Numbered from the stretch's first letter, positions 41,015 through 50,500 are shown. The stretch: 50,500 nucleotides of DNA from Seminavis robusta (GCA_903772945.1 CAICTM010000743.1:1-50500), one strand, 5' to 3'. Notes: generated by a model from the letters alone, not told the origin. Translations and numbers: made by a program.

Positions 41015-42059
41015 CTTATCTTATTGTTGCTTTTTCTTTCACTTTTTGATTTTATAATCTGTACCAAGAGCTTGCGCAATCTCAGGTCCAATCTTAGCAA
41101 TATCGCATGTGTGGATCATGTCACACTTCTTCCAAGCATTCGATGCCACCAGGTACATACTAGTACTAGCTAGCTAGTAGAGAAGGATACTGCAAGGAGG
41201 ATTGCAGTTTGCGTCGCCTTCTTTCCTTCTTTGAGCGGACATCAACATGAAAGAATGAGGCGACACGTCAGTACCAACGAAATACGTAGGGAGGAAAGGT
41301 CGCGCAAAGGAACAGTTGGCACTCGGCATTGTTACCACTTTTGGTCGCGGTTGGAAGTGCATTATTTAGAGCTGCATGCAGGATGAAATCATTCAACTGG
41401 CTACCAGTAGAATCAATCAAAGGTGGCGATAATAGTTGGAAAGGTACTAGTAGCCAGCTAGAGCTATGGCATAGCTAGCTAGAATACTGTGTTTGACAGA
41501 TACAAACTTCCACACCACATCAGTTGTCGCCATTGACCAGTTTAAGTGTCGAAGAATGCTGTGATCATGTCCGCCCAGGCTCGCTGCATACCGTCGCAAC
41601 GCCCTTCGGCTCTGCAAGGCGCTTGGTATTACCGTAGGTCTTCTCGACTGGGTGCTTCAGTCTGCTTGCTTTGCACGGAGACGATACAGGGCATCAGATA
41701 CAACCAAAATTGGCAGAGTGACAGTCATCCGAGCACCCCCCAATACCCCAAGCCAGATCAAAAGAATGTGTGAAGGGCACAACTGGAGCCCAGAATTGGC
41801 CATTAGACTTGCCGAAACCACCAATAAAGCCAAGGCACCTGTAGCTTTTATAATCGCATGGATAGCCCGATATTGATAGCACCATTATGGCAGGTGATAC
41901 CGTACAAGCGCCAGCTGCCTGCTGAATCAAATCCGTCGTTCCCGTTATGTGAACAAATGTGTGTTTTCTGGGTCGATTGGTCGAACAGACTAACTGGCCA
42001 CATCAGAGAAGCGCTTTGTGCTCTGGGCCTGCTAAAGCTACCGTTATCGTTGGCGACAG
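41015..42059. other. Intergenic region, no gene supported
   Basis: CTAGTACTAGCTAGCTAGTAG near 41159 and AGCTAGAGCTATGGCATAGCTAGCTAG near 41457 are simple CTAG-type repeats. Frames of 70-78 codons at 41546-41930 on both strands overlap one another and show no domain or codon bias that favours one. A short gene or a gene remnant there cannot be excluded. Confidence 0.35.
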
Positions 42060-43418
42060 TCACCCATTGCTATTAGCAAGGAGCCTCATGTGTCGCGGGG
42101 TCACATAGTGGCACATATGAGCTTTCTGTGTGCAATTCTGGTTAGAGTCGAAATCGCACTGACGCCTGAGTTGTAAAACTGCTTCAGAATATGGCGGGTT
42201 GATTTCGGATTGGTTGTATGCACCCAGTCTGTCTACAATCAAATCCTTGTTGCGCCGGCCCATGGCAACCGAGATGTTGTAATAATTCACCATGTCTGAA
42301 AGCAGTTCCACAGCAACAGTGAATGATAAAATCCAAGCAATAGACAGGACAGGAGGCACAAAACACATCAATGGTTACTTACAACCCCAAACCCAATCAG
42401 AATGCAGACAAAACCCAAGTGTCCAGTTTGCATGATCCACATAAGGCTCCTTCGCAACATACGTGTGCATGACATCAATGAGACTCATTCCATCCCGAAA
42501 GTATTGCAACTCGCCAAGCCTATCTTTCATGAGCTTGGGGCAAAACCTTGCACTCAGCGACGTGGAATCCCTCGAAGACATCTCCAGGTCTGGCTCCCCA
42601 TCCACAGCGATGTTTGAACAGACTAGTGGTTCGAGTATTGATTTTAGGGCATTCTTGCTGAAAATGGTACCCCAGCCTCCAAAAGGAAAGGTCCACTTGA
42701 AGCGCTTGAGCCTGCCTCTGACAACGCATCCTGAGACAACAATACTGTCATCTCCCTGTGTTTCAAGAACTTGTGTTTGCAAAGAGTCCAGTCCTTGGGC
42801 TACAGCCTCCATGTTGTAGTAAGTATCATCATCCATAATGATTAAGAAATCAGGAAGCTCGGGAGGGTCTGTCTTGTTGTAAGCCTGCAATGCCTTCCAC
42901 AAGCCAGCCATTGGTCTCTTTTGTGCGCAGATCCATGCCACAGGATCAGTTTTAGTGCGTTGTAGCCACTCAGGCTTGGCATATTTGACCTTTAGATCAT
43001 ACAGCAATCGATGCTTGTTCTGAATCTCCTTCCTCAGCCCACCGCAAAAGCCACTAATGGCTCGGACATCGTTCCATGTAAGCAGATCTGTGCATTGCTT
43101 CGGTCCTTGATCAAAGTCATCTTTCTCTGTGATTTGGAAAAAGCGACGAACGGAGGGATGGCTTCCAAAGGTTTCTTTCTGTGCCTTTTGGTATTCTGTT
43201 CTCTTCAGAGAACCAACGCTGATAATGTCAAAGATAGGAAGACGAGTATTCTTTGAGTAAAAATTCTCTGGTGTGGACCCATCGGTGAGGTTCTTCTCAA
43301 TCAAAGCTTCAATGGGCCACAGATCCCTGAAACCAAAGCTGTTCCATTGCAAGTTCTTCCAAACGCCACACACAACTACCAAAGCAATTGAAGCTCGAAG
43401 GACCCATTGTCTCCACAT
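42060..43418 (-). CDS. Fringe-like (GT31-type) glycosyltransferase, type II membrane protein, one intron
   Basis: Exon 1 is 43418-42383 and exon 2 is 42295-42060. The intron, 42382-42296 (87 nt, GTAAGT...TTTCAG), is in phase 1 and changes WGCK-stop into WGYMVNYYN. Total about 423 residues. A short cytoplasmic tail and one membrane anchor (IALVVVCGVW, about 8-20) lead into a lumenal domain. Residues 191-199 read FLIIMDDDT, a DxD metal/nucleotide-sugar site. VSGCVVRG and FPFGGWGTIFSKNALKSIL (about 232-272) match the Fringe-type GGxG-containing loop, and YFRDGMSLIDVMH follows. Golgi location and transfer of a sugar from a nucleotide donor are inferred from the family; sugar and acceptor are unknown. 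Confidence 0.75.
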
Positions 43419-44334
43419 GTCATCGAAAATTTCTTTCTACTGAATTCATTATACCCAGAGACGGAAGCGCTGACCTTTGTTATAGGACGACTGTCTTCCA
43501 TTCAATTACCTCTGACGAGAGAGAGAGTTCGAGAGAGAGAGGGGACCCTGTCAATGCCATGCACGTACTGTTGTCTGCAGTCCCGTTGCCCGTTGTCTTG
43601 ATGTGCCTGGTGCCAGTGGAAGCAATAAGCCAAGCGAGCTGCCTTTCCACTGGAGCGAGCGCTGTTGCCCTTGAAATTCTTGACAATTCTTGGACCGGAA
43701 CACCGGAACCATCCGTCAAATAAGCCAGCGAGCTGTGTAACCTCGGCAGAAAGGTTTCAGCGTAGAAGCAGATACCCCTATGCTAGCTAGCTAGCTGGAA
43801 GCAGATACCTGTAGTGCTTAGCTAGTGCTTAACTTGCACTTAGCTAGCTAGAAGCAGATCCCCCTAGCTAGAAGCAGATTCCCATAGCAAGCTAGAAGCA
43901 GATACCCCTAGCTAGCTAGAATATTAGTTATATAGCTTTCACTAGCTTTAGAGTTTTTCCTGGTAGGAGCAGCTCCCCCTACTAGGATGCATGTAAATAG
44001 CTTTAGCTGGTTTAAAAGCACCATCCTAGGATACTTATTTAGTTTTTGCTGACTTTTTTGTATGCTAACCCTACCCTTATACCTGTGGGGACCACCGTAG
44101 CAGGAAAAACAATTAAAGGGGTTGGAGGGCTCTGGCACAAGACTGCCGAGGTGATTCTTTGGTAGTTGACGTGTGGAGCAAGGACTGCACATTGACAGAA
44201 TTGCGCATCCCTTCCAACAACCCATGACATGATCACTATTAATATAAGATTGGTTGCCAACCGAAAGAGCACATTAGCTAGCTAAATCAGTTGCCTACTA
44301 TAAACGGTAGTTATTAGATCTCATCGACACAATA
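43419..44334. other. Intergenic region, divergent genes, with CTAGCTAG repeats
   Basis: These 916 bp lie between two divergent start codons. A GAGAGAGAG tract is near 43518-43540. A tandem repeat occupies 43765-43920 (listed separately). Frames at 43388-43723 and 43908-44272 show no domain. The promoters of both flanking genes must be here; no TATA box was identified with confidence. Confidence 0.35.
43765..43920. repeat. Short tandem repeat, unit GAAGCAGATACCCCTAGCTA
   Basis: The unit occurs in five variants, beginning at about 43766, 43798, 43851, 43870 and 43890, separated by runs of GCTA/CTAG. Spacing is irregular (19-53 bp) because the CTAG runs differ in length. Confidence 0.65.
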
Positions 44335-45786
44335 ATGATAGCCTCTTCCCGTACCGGTACCCTCATGCTGCCACGCTCAAGTCGTCGTCTTTTCACGCCT
44401 AGAAGTACCTGTAGTAGAAGATCCAGCGCCACTTCTTCTACTCCAACGTCGACCCACCCCCAACACTCCGCACTGCGCACCGCTTTCCTCCACATCCAAC
44501 AACGTCCGATTGAATATGCCAGCATTCCCTGCGTGGCAGCCTTTGTGGGCATTACGACCAATTGGATGGGAGTCAAAATGCTCTTTTATCCGATCGAGTA
44601 TTTCGGAACCGAAATGTATCGAGAAAAGGACACTCCCTACGGCCTCTTTGGATGGCAAGGCGTCGTGCCGACCAAGAGTCAGATGATGGGAGATCGACTC
44701 ACGACAATCGTCACGCAACGATTACTGAGTCTCGAGGAAGCCTTTGGGAGGATGGATGCGACGGAACTGGCCCAGTTTCTACAACCGGCTGTGGAAGACG
44801 TGGTCCGGAACGATTGTGGAGAGTACTGGTACCGCGTATTAAAGCCGTTGCTTCCTTTTGTACTGCCCTATGCCGTGGCCAATCTACAAAAGGAAATCAC
44901 CAATGTGCTGGATTTGCGAGCCATTGTCATGACATCCTTTGTCCGAGATAAACAAGTGCTGGTGGACTTGTTCCAAAAAGTGGGCCGAGTTGAATTGGAA
45001 TTCTTGGTCAATTCCGGATTTGGCTTGGGTTTTGGGTTGGGACTGTTGCAAATGCTGGGGTGGGCTGCCACTCCCCGAGCTTGGACACTGCCGGTAGCCG
45101 GAGCCTTGGTGGGATATGTCACCAATTGGATTGCCATCAAACTGCTCTTTGAACCAGCCGAACCTGTCCACATTGGACCGTTAGTGGTACAGGGAATGTT
45201 TGAGAGTCGACAGGTCCAAGTCTCGGACGAGTTTGGTGGGTTTATGGAAGAACGCGTACTCAATTCCGAACAATTATTGGAAGCTTTAGCCAAAGATGGA
45301 GATGACGGGGAACTATTCAAATTTTTGAGGCGGCAACTGCCGTATCCCATCCCCGCGCATATCATTTCGGCTGCCGTCAAGGCAGTCCAGCTAGTGGCCA
45401 AGGAGAAGGAAGGGTATCCCGAATTACATGCTTATGTCACTGACAAGATTGATATCAGTGAAACATTGGCCAGCCGTTTGAAGCTGCTGTCCCCGACCGA
45501 TTTTGAAGACTTGCTCCATCCAGTCTTTCAAGAAGACGAAATTACTTTGATTGCAACAGGTGGTATATTGGGCCTGGTTGCGGGAATGGCACAAACGCGG
45601 CTTGGTTGGGGCGGTCCGGCGGCAACACGAAAGGCTCTAGCTACCATTGCAGCAGTGTTGGTGTCCAGCGCGGCTCTTTATGGATCCCAGAAAGTGGAAG
45701 AAAAGTTGGATGAACAGGTTCCCAGCAAGACGCCCACCGCAGTGCTTCAAAGGAGAGTCACGGTCGTTCGAGTGGAGCCTTACTAG
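44335..45786 (+). CDS. DUF445-family membrane protein with organelle presequence
   Basis: The protein has 483 residues, single exon. The first 55 are rich in Arg, Ser and Thr with no acidic residue (SSRTGTLMLPRSSRRLF, CSRRSS), like a mitochondrial presequence. The DUF445 signature appears twice: FVGITTNWMGVKMLFYPIEY (about 65-84) and VGYVTNWIAIKLLFEPAEPV (about 260-279), each a membrane helix leading into a T-N-W-x-x-x-K-x-L-F-x-P turn. A third hydrophobic segment is near 405-430 and a fourth near 440-455. Between them are long amphipathic helices. Bacterial members (YheB type) are membrane proteins of unknown role; no reaction is known. Start context is fair (ataATGA). Confidence 0.85.
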   Translation: MIASSRTGTLMLPRSSRRLFTPRSTCSRRSSATSSTPTSTHPQHSALRTAFLHIQQRPIEYASIPCVAAFVGITTNWMGVKMLFYPIEYFGTEMYREKDTPYGLFGWQGVVPTKSQMMGDRLTTIVTQRLLSLEEAFGRMDATELAQFLQPAVEDVVRNDCGEYWYRVLKPLLPFVLPYAVANLQKEITNVLDLRAIVMTSFVRDKQVLVDLFQKVGRVELEFLVNSGFGLGFGLGLLQMLGWAATPRAWTLPVAGALVGYVTNWIAIKLLFEPAEPVHIGPLVVQGMFESRQVQVSDEFGGFMEERVLNSEQLLEALAKDGDDGELFKFLRRQLPYPIPAHIISAAVKAVQLVAKEKEGYPELHAYVTDKIDISETLASRLKLLSPTDFEDLLHPVFQEDEITLIATGGILGLVAGMAQTRLGWGGPAATRKALATIAAVLVSSAALYGSQKVEEKLDEQVPSKTPTAVLQRRVTVVRVEPY

Positions 45787-46195
45787 AGTGCTTGGACACA
45801 AGACCCCTGTACCGTAGTACAGTGCGCCCACTCTATCAAAATCTTCCAGTGCAAAGCCTGACCCATCCTGCTTGTAGCTTTACCCTTACCCATGCTTCGG
45901 TTTTTTGTACGGTACAGTGTACGGAACACGGTCGCCGCCACGGACTTTCCTTTTGTACCTGGAAGACAGGTTTAGAAGGGTAGTTGCGGTAAATATGGGG
46001 TTAAAGTTACGTTTTACCCTTCATTTTTGTGTTTCAACTAAATATATTTTACCGCAGCAACCTGAACTCCAAAGTAGTCCCGCGGTTGATTCAGTCCGTC
46101 CAGATCTTACGTCGGTGTCATGTTTTGGAAATGCTACCATTTACTGGTACCGGTAAAGTTGTACGGTACCGGAAGAATATCGGTTTGCAACTGTC
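45787..46195. other. Intergenic region, GGTACC-rich
   Basis: The region holds CCTGTACCGTAGTACAG, TTGTACGGTACAGTGTACGG, TACTGGTACCGGTA and TGTACGGTACCGG, a dense run of palindromic GTAC/CCGG words. Small frames here have no support as genes. Confidence 0.35.
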
Positions 46196-46799
46196 TTGAA
46201 TGATTCTGCAGCACTTGTTAAAGCACCGGGGCATGAGGAGGAACAAAACGATGAGGCCATCCGATTTGAAGAAGCTCGCGTTGCTGCTAATGATTATCGT
46301 GCGAAATACGGGAACGAAGAGATGATAAATCTTTCTGCAAAGAAAAAAGTAACATTGAAAGATTTCGTGCGGCGTAACGAAAGCATACCTTGGCGACGAT
46401 AGTCGTGTTAGCTTTGACCACTGGGATGTGGGGAAGATTTTTCGAGAACGATTTGCAGTTGTTGGTCCAGTTGCTTTCGCTCATGTGAAGCAGGCTCAAA
46501 TGCTTGCGTTTGGCAGTAATAGCAACGATACTACCGACCAACAAACGACCGGTGCCGAAAAAGTCACAGGCGTCAGTGCTGCTGCAAATGTACTGAATGG
46601 GGTCGTTCCTCGGCAGCAAGCTGAGGATGCTAAGCCAGCAGCTGATCCTAACAATGAAGACGGTCAGAGTGGCGGGTTAGGCCGGCGCATAGCACAGTCT
46701 CAGGACAGCCATGGGGATGGGAACACCAAGAAACAGCGGACGAAGAAGTATTATGTCTGTTCACTCTATCTTTCAAATGAGTTATGTCAGATAAAATAA
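46196..46799 (+). pseudogene. Frameshifted gene of unknown family
   Basis: Two frames follow each other. The first, up to a TAG near 46402, reads EQNDEAIRFEEARVAANDYR and LSAKKKVTLKDFVRRNES. The second, open from before 46400 to 46799, reads GDDSRVSFDHWDVGKIFRER, AFAHVKQAQML and a Lys-rich end. Both look like protein (charged, helical, no low complexity), and they meet in the 46385-46402 interval, so a single-base shift in one gene is the simplest reading. No ATG is found in the first frame before 46321, so the start is unknown or lost. The family was not recognised; a transposon-encoded protein is possible. Confidence 0.4.
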
Positions 46800-47104
46800 A
46801 ATAACTTATGAATCAAATAGAGAGTCACAAGCGGATCGGATTGTTGGCAGGAGTTGCTCGTCACCTCGTGGCTTCTAGCTAGCTGCAAGTCGCAACAAAC
46901 TTGATGGGTCATGGCAAGCAGCAATGAAGAGAATGACAGCTGTTGTAATCTCGAGTGGCCTCACGCACATTATGAACAGAAGCTGGGCAACAATATATGC
47001 GGTTACAGAACGTTTCTTCGAAGCCACGCACCAAGAATTTCTTCACATACAGATGTCGCTTTTGCTCCCCTTCAAAGTCAAATGACCTCGTTTGAGTAGA
47101 TCTC
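46800..47104. other. Intergenic, no gene supported
   Basis: A minus-strand frame at 46909-47253 overlaps the BTB gene in another frame and shows a CPNCGDG word, but no start or known domain; it is taken as a shadow. Nothing else is seen. Confidence 0.3.
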
Positions 47105-47872
47105 TCAACGACCATGGCTTTTCTGTTCGTTGCCCAAAAGGTTTTCTCGCAGTGATGCTTGTCCACCCCATCTCCACAGTTGGGGCATCGAATCTTGGAT
47201 AGATTCATCTCCTGGCCGCTGGCTGTCCATATCCGCCAATTTGCAGGCCACATTGTTGGTCTTGTGACTCAGGAACCGGATACCATCCACCGCGTTGACA
47301 TTTTCATGCAAACTTTTCAAGCCCTCCAGTTCTTCTGCATGATCCCGCTTTAGTCTCTCAATCTCTTCCTCCAGTTCCTCCATTCGGGTTTTCGCCTGAT
47401 TACACTGTTCGATGCACCCGTTGAGATAGGCGAGCAGTGGTTCGAAGCACAAACAGTCGGCCAGTTGCTGGATACACTCCAGTTCAGTAAGGGACTGGGT
47501 AATGGGAGACGGAAGGGATTGATATCTTAGATAGTGTAGAATCCAACGAAACGCAATGGGATCTCCGTCAATGAAGTATCGTCCTTCGTGATGGATCCCG
47601 TGGGGGCCTTTGTCTGGCTCGTCAATGTTGGACAGGATTCCTTTGTTCTCCGCCAACAAATCCCTTCGAATGGTAAAGAGAGTCCCTGATACGCTCAGGT
47701 CGATCAGGGGAGACTGGGTTTCGTGGCTCGAATCGAATCGTCCTTGGTCGGCTTGTTCTGGACCTGCTCCATCCTCTGTAGTAGCTTGCAGAAACAAATA
47801 GTAGGAGATAAAACGAAGGAACCCATGGGACAAGGATAACACTTTGCTGTAGTAGTGAGGTAAGATCAGCAT
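47105..47872 (-). CDS. KCTD-like BTB/POZ (T1) domain protein with coiled coil
   Basis: The start is uncertain. The ATG at 47872 gives 255 residues; the frame is open to 47986 only from a GTG. Residues about 55-140 are a BTB domain of the potassium-channel-tetramerisation type: PLIDLSVSGTLFTIRRDLLA, GRYFIDGDPIAFRWILHYLR and the closing helix ECIQQLADCLCFEPLLAYL. A coiled coil follows at about 150-185 (RMEELEEEIERLKRDHAEEL). The C-terminus is short and unlike any known partner domain. KCTD proteins form oligomers and often recruit cullin-3 ligases or other partners; channel function is not implied because no membrane pore helices are present. The N-terminal 30 residues are hydrophobic (LSLSHGFLRFISYYLFLQA) and may be wrong if an upstream exon exists. 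Confidence 0.75.
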   Translation of the reverse strand: MLILPHYYSKVLSLSHGFLRFISYYLFLQATTEDGAGPEQADQGRFDSSHETQSPLIDLSVSGTLFTIRRDLLAENKGILSNIDEPDKGPHGIHHEGRYFIDGDPIAFRWILHYLRYQSLPSPITQSLTELECIQQLADCLCFEPLLAYLNGCIEQCNQAKTRMEELEEEIERLKRDHAEELEGLKSLHENVNAVDGIRFLSHKTNNVACKLADMDSQRPGDESIQDSMPQLWRWGGQASLRENLLGNEQKSHGR

Positions 47873-48071
47873 GCTTGGAAAGTTCTTTGTTTGGTCTTTG
47901 GTCCCGTTGGGTCTTTTTGTCTTTGCGCTGGTTTTGGGTGTGTGTGGAAAGAGTTCGGAGGGAGATGTTGCGGCAAAAAAGGACACGGGAGGTGTAATAG
48001 ATATACCGGGCGAGCTGAATTAAAAGATGGGCCGGCATAGTAATATTGTTGCAGTTGGCTGAAGGTAGTGT
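47873..48071. other. Upstream region of the BTB gene
   Basis: This short gap contains the alternative in-frame extension to 47986 and then ordinary sequence. If the gene has an upstream exon it would lie here or further right. Confidence 0.3.
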
Positions 48072-48340
48072 CATTTTTTCCGTCTGAGCAAGTGGCGTGG
48101 TAGCTTACGGGAGTTTAGAGGTGTGCAACATGAGATGTTAGATTTTTCCATCTGAGAAAGTGGCATGGTAGCTTACGGGAGTTTAGAGGTGTGCAACGGG
48201 AGACGTTAGATTTTTCTGTCTGAGAAAGAGGCGTGGTAGCTTACGGGAGTTTAAATGTGTGCAATGTGAGACGTTAGATTTTTCCGTCTGAGAAAGTGGC
48301 GTGGTAGCTTACGGGAGTTTAGATGTGTGCAAATGTGAGG
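48072..48340. repeat. Minisatellite, 68-bp period, four copies
   Basis: The word TAGCTTACGG recurs at 48101, 48169, 48237 and 48305, an exact 68-bp spacing. Each unit also carries a TTTTTC(C/T)(G/A)TCTGAG segment, GTGGTAGCTTACGGGAGTTTA and GTGTGCAA. Units differ at a few positions (GCGTGG/GCATGG, AGAGGTG/AAATGTG). Confidence 0.85.
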
Positions 48341-48411
48341 AAAATAATCAGGATCTGTTGCTATGATTATTTAAAAAAAGAGAATGTGCAAGAAATTTGG
48401 GGGCTAACGTT

Positions 48412-48500
48412 TTTAGAAAAACTCTAACCCTAAGGATAAACAACCAACCAAAACCAACCAAACGACCACCACCACAATCAAGGCACCGCAGGTGTTATAG
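48412..48500. repeat. Dispersed direct repeat, copy 1
   Basis: CTCTAACCCTAAGGAT, then an ACCAACC-rich run, a CACCACCACAAT word and a CGGGG word. The same order of words appears at 48895-48970 in the same orientation. The duplicated block may mark ends of a small element spanning 48412-48970; no inverted ends were found. Confidence 0.5.
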
Positions 48501-49310
48501 ACATACGGGGCGAGTCCGTTAGATGACTGAAATGGAAGCAAGGGAAGTAAAGAGATACAAAGATAGAATAGAAATATGGAACAATGGGTTTTCAACTAGA
48601 TGTCTAAGAGATATCAAAAGGCCGAATCTAAAAACTATCTACCGTATTCAAAAAACAGTTGTGAGAACTTTATCCCTAAGGATCTTCAACAAACAAATAC
48701 CATCACAACAAAGGCCCAGAGATACAGGGATATTACCCAGTATCAGGCACCACACAGGTGTCGTACAAATAATGGGAGTCAAGTCTGTTTAGAGGAATCA
48801 AGTGGAAGAAGGAAAGTAAAGAAGTATGAAAGATGGAGTAGAATTGCAAAACAATCAATAAGAAATGGGGGGAGAGTGCTTAGGGGGGCAATTTTATGAG
48901 AGCTCTAACCCTAAGGATGACCAACCAACCCCCACCACCACCACAATAAACGGGGTCAGAGATCACCGGGGTCTGCCCGGTATATATATTGACAAGTGGA
49001 GGTCGCCGTGCGCAAGGTGAAAAGGTCAGACGGAGTTTTGCACTGGCGGGGGACAGACCAAATTGTACGTCGAAAACCGCAAATTGGATCTGTAGCCAAT
49101 GATGAAAACTAAAATGGCGGTGCAAGTGCTGCCTGGTTGTACGGTACCCAAGCTGTGGGCATTGCCTTGCCATGCAAAGCAAGATGCCAACAGAGTCCAT
49201 AGTCGTAGCCACTGCAGCGGACGACCAAGGTCGGGCCAGTTTTTCCATGGCCGTCAATTGTCTGGTACCGATAGATCGTACGGCTCTACCGCTAGTAAAT
49301 CTAGCTAGGC
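48501..49310. other. Intergenic region without a supported gene
   Basis: It contains the second copy of the dispersed repeat at 48895-48970 (CTCTAACCCTAAGGAT, CCAACCAACC, ACCACCACCACAATAAACGGGG). ORF-like stretches at 48523-48899 and 49099-49426 show no domain. AGCTAGGCC near 49303 adjoins the 3' end of the NUFIP1-like gene. Confidence 0.35.
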
Positions 49311-50500
49311 CTATGCTGTTGTCTTGTCGTCATTTTTGTTTGTGGCTTCCTCTTGAAAGAAATTCTGATCCACAATGTACCGAAGAAGCTGCAATGTCAG
49401 GGCAGTCTCCCGTTGAATATCTCTAGCAAGTAGGGACCGTAACAGGCTCTTGGGCGGCTCTTTGGTGGACTGCCGTCGTTGTTGTTGTTGCTGCTGCTGT
49501 TTCTTGGAAGAAGAAGAATTGGCGCTGTTTGGTCGTTCGTGGAGGAACGTGCAGGCATCTCCATTGCGGCATTTTCCAAACCTGGCAAAGTATCGGCAAA
49601 TCCTGGTTCGATAGCCATTTGGCTTTTCAGCAGCGGCAATGTCCTCCTTCTTTTCCTCTTGTACATTCTTGTCCATCTCATTTGATGGATTGCCTTTGTC
49701 GATATCATTTTTGTTGATGGCTGTCTCCCCTGAATTGACGGTTGTAGTTGTTGATTCCAGCTTCTTTGCCTGGCCTGCATTATTATTGTCATTTTCATCA
49801 TTATCTTCGGAAGAAGAAGACCCATATCCATCCAACAAGTCCGAAACCCCCGATGCCTTTTCTTCCTTTTGATCTTTTGTTGTAGTACTGTCTTTATCTT
49901 TTTGTGATTGTGGTTGAGATTGCTGCTGCTGTTTCCTGGGAAATCGTTTTTTTCGTTCGGCAATCCACTGTTGCACATCTTCGGGTCGATTTCCGACACA
50001 AATGCGAAATCGTTGGACTCGGCATCCTGGAACGGCCACCGTCACCGTTTTAAAGCCCCCACTGCTGTACTTTCCATGTACACTTTGAAAATGTGCCTTG
50101 ACGATCTTGGGGGCGCCTTGAAAGTCGCATTTTTGGCAAGTAATGTGGCTTTCCAAGTGCGCTTGGAGTGCTTGGGGAGTGTCTGCCGATACTTGACAGA
50201 TGTCGCAAGAATAGGTTTGCTGCTTTTTGCTGTGGATATTGGTATTGTGGTGATTATTATTACTGTAGTCGTCTCGCTTGCGTTTGCGTGGATGCATGTT
50301 ATTGGCTGGTGGTGGTGGCGGCGGTGGTGGATAGATTGGGTTGGAAGGATATAGGGCGGGATTGTGGTACATGGGTTGTTGAGGTGGCATGGCGTAGCCT
50401 CTCCCTGGATATGCTGGTTGATGAGAGAAATTGGAATTGTAGGCATAAGCTGGAGGAGGAGGTGGTCGTGGTGGAGGATGGTTGGGTCGATTGCTGTAAT
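49311..50500 (-). CDS. NUFIP1: NUFIP1-family snoRNP assembly factor with added CCCH zinc finger (N-terminus beyond the window)
   Basis: The frame is open from the right edge to the stop at 49311-49313. An ATG at 50390 could start a 359-residue protein, but the same Pro/Tyr-rich text continues in frame to base 50500, so the true start is probably outside. Visible parts: a Pro-rich N-terminus; a basic HPRKRKRDD patch; C2H2-like fingers (YSCDICQVSADTPQALQAHL and CQKCDFQGAPKIVKAHFQ); the NUFIP1 core FRICVGNRPEDVQQWIAERK; an acidic, Gln/Asn-rich linker; a CCCH finger (CRYFARFGKCRNGDACTFLH); and a helical end (LLARDIQRETALTLQLLRYI, then VDQNFF). In human and yeast (Rsa1) this factor helps assemble box C/D snoRNPs with R2TP and SNU13. 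Confidence 0.85.
   Translation of the reverse strand, partial: YSNRPNHPPPRPPPPPAYAYNSNFSHQPAYPGRGYAMPPQQPMYHNPALYPSNPIYPPPPPPPPANNMHPRKRKRDDYSNNNHHNTNIHSKKQQTYSCDICQVSADTPQALQAHLESHITCQKCDFQGAPKIVKAHFQSVHGKYSSGGFKTVTVAVPGCRVQRFRICVGNRPEDVQQWIAERKKRFPRKQQQQSQPQSQKDKDSTTTKDQKEEKASGVSDLLDGYGSSSSEDNDENDNNNAGQAKKLESTTTTVNSGETAINKNDIDKGNPSNEMDKNVQEEKKEDIAAAEKPNGYRTRICRYFARFGKCRNGDACTFLHERPNSANSSSSKKQQQQQQQRRQSTKEPPKSLLRSLLARDIQRETALTLQLLRYIVDQNFFQEEATNKNDDKTTA

Noticed and set aside
41546..41930. Overlapping 70-78 codon frames on both strands
   Set aside because: No domain, no clear start context, and three frames compete over the same bases.
46909..47253. Minus-strand frame with a CPNCGDG word, considered as a zinc-binding protein
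   Set aside because: It overlaps the end of the BTB gene in another frame, has just one Cys pair, and its start is inside that gene.

Overview
The window looks like nuclear DNA of a diatom, probably a pennate species. This is inferred from gene content, not from a match. Two proteins start with a signal peptide followed by a diatom-type plastid cleavage motif (SAA|W and SSA|F). Several proteins belong to families expanded in diatoms: a DUF6824 protein with a helicase-associated domain, an RNI-like LRR protein and a small PH-like protein. Introns are short (69-163 nt) with GTAAGT-like donors. The copia-type retrotransposon carries the DSHADTC protease motif seen in diatom elements.

Layout. 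1-2465 holds a decayed Ty1/copia element on the minus strand that runs off the left edge, followed by a low-complexity tract. 3705-19906 is a compact host-gene block: a plastid-targeted 4Fe-4S protein, a large multi-pass membrane protein, a seven-exon endocytic-adaptor-like protein (FAIM-like domain, ubiquitin-interacting motif, DPF/NPF tail), a SpoU RNA methyltransferase, a DUF6824/Tudor-like/helicase-associated fusion protein and a plant At3g27390-like membrane protein. The methyltransferase and the DUF6824 gene are divergent and share a 282-bp promoter with a perfect TGACGTCA box.

20016-33944 is a nest of mobile DNA. A Crypton-like tyrosine recombinase gene starts at 21180 and is cut by an 8.47-kb Ty3/gypsy element (21656-30121). 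The element is flanked by a 4-bp duplication (ATCG); taking one copy away rejoins the recombinase reading frame exactly, giving about 514 codons. A second Ty3/gypsy element of the same family (about 24341-28851) sits inside the gag of the first, so four LTR copies are visible. A candidate GCR1-type DNA-binding region follows the recombinase. Small non-coding elements surround the nest: a TA-flanked MITE, a 144-bp hairpin, a fold-back element made of 18-bp CCTGT-N8-ACAGG units, and a MITE filled with a TAAGGGCTTGTTT minisatellite.

34083-50500 returns to host genes: a 2OG-Fe(II) oxygenase-like protein, a plastid-targeted HAD hydrolase, the ribosome-biogenesis factor RRP7, an LRR protein, a PH-like protein, a Fringe-like glycosyltransferase with one intron, a DUF445 membrane protein, a frameshifted unknown gene, a KCTD-like BTB protein and a NUFIP1-type snoRNP assembly factor whose N-terminus lies beyond the right edge. 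The genes are mostly unrelated housekeeping and regulatory functions. RRP7, NUFIP1 and perhaps the SpoU enzyme all touch rRNA/snoRNA biology, but nothing in the layout says they are co-regulated. No tRNA, rRNA or CRISPR array was seen.
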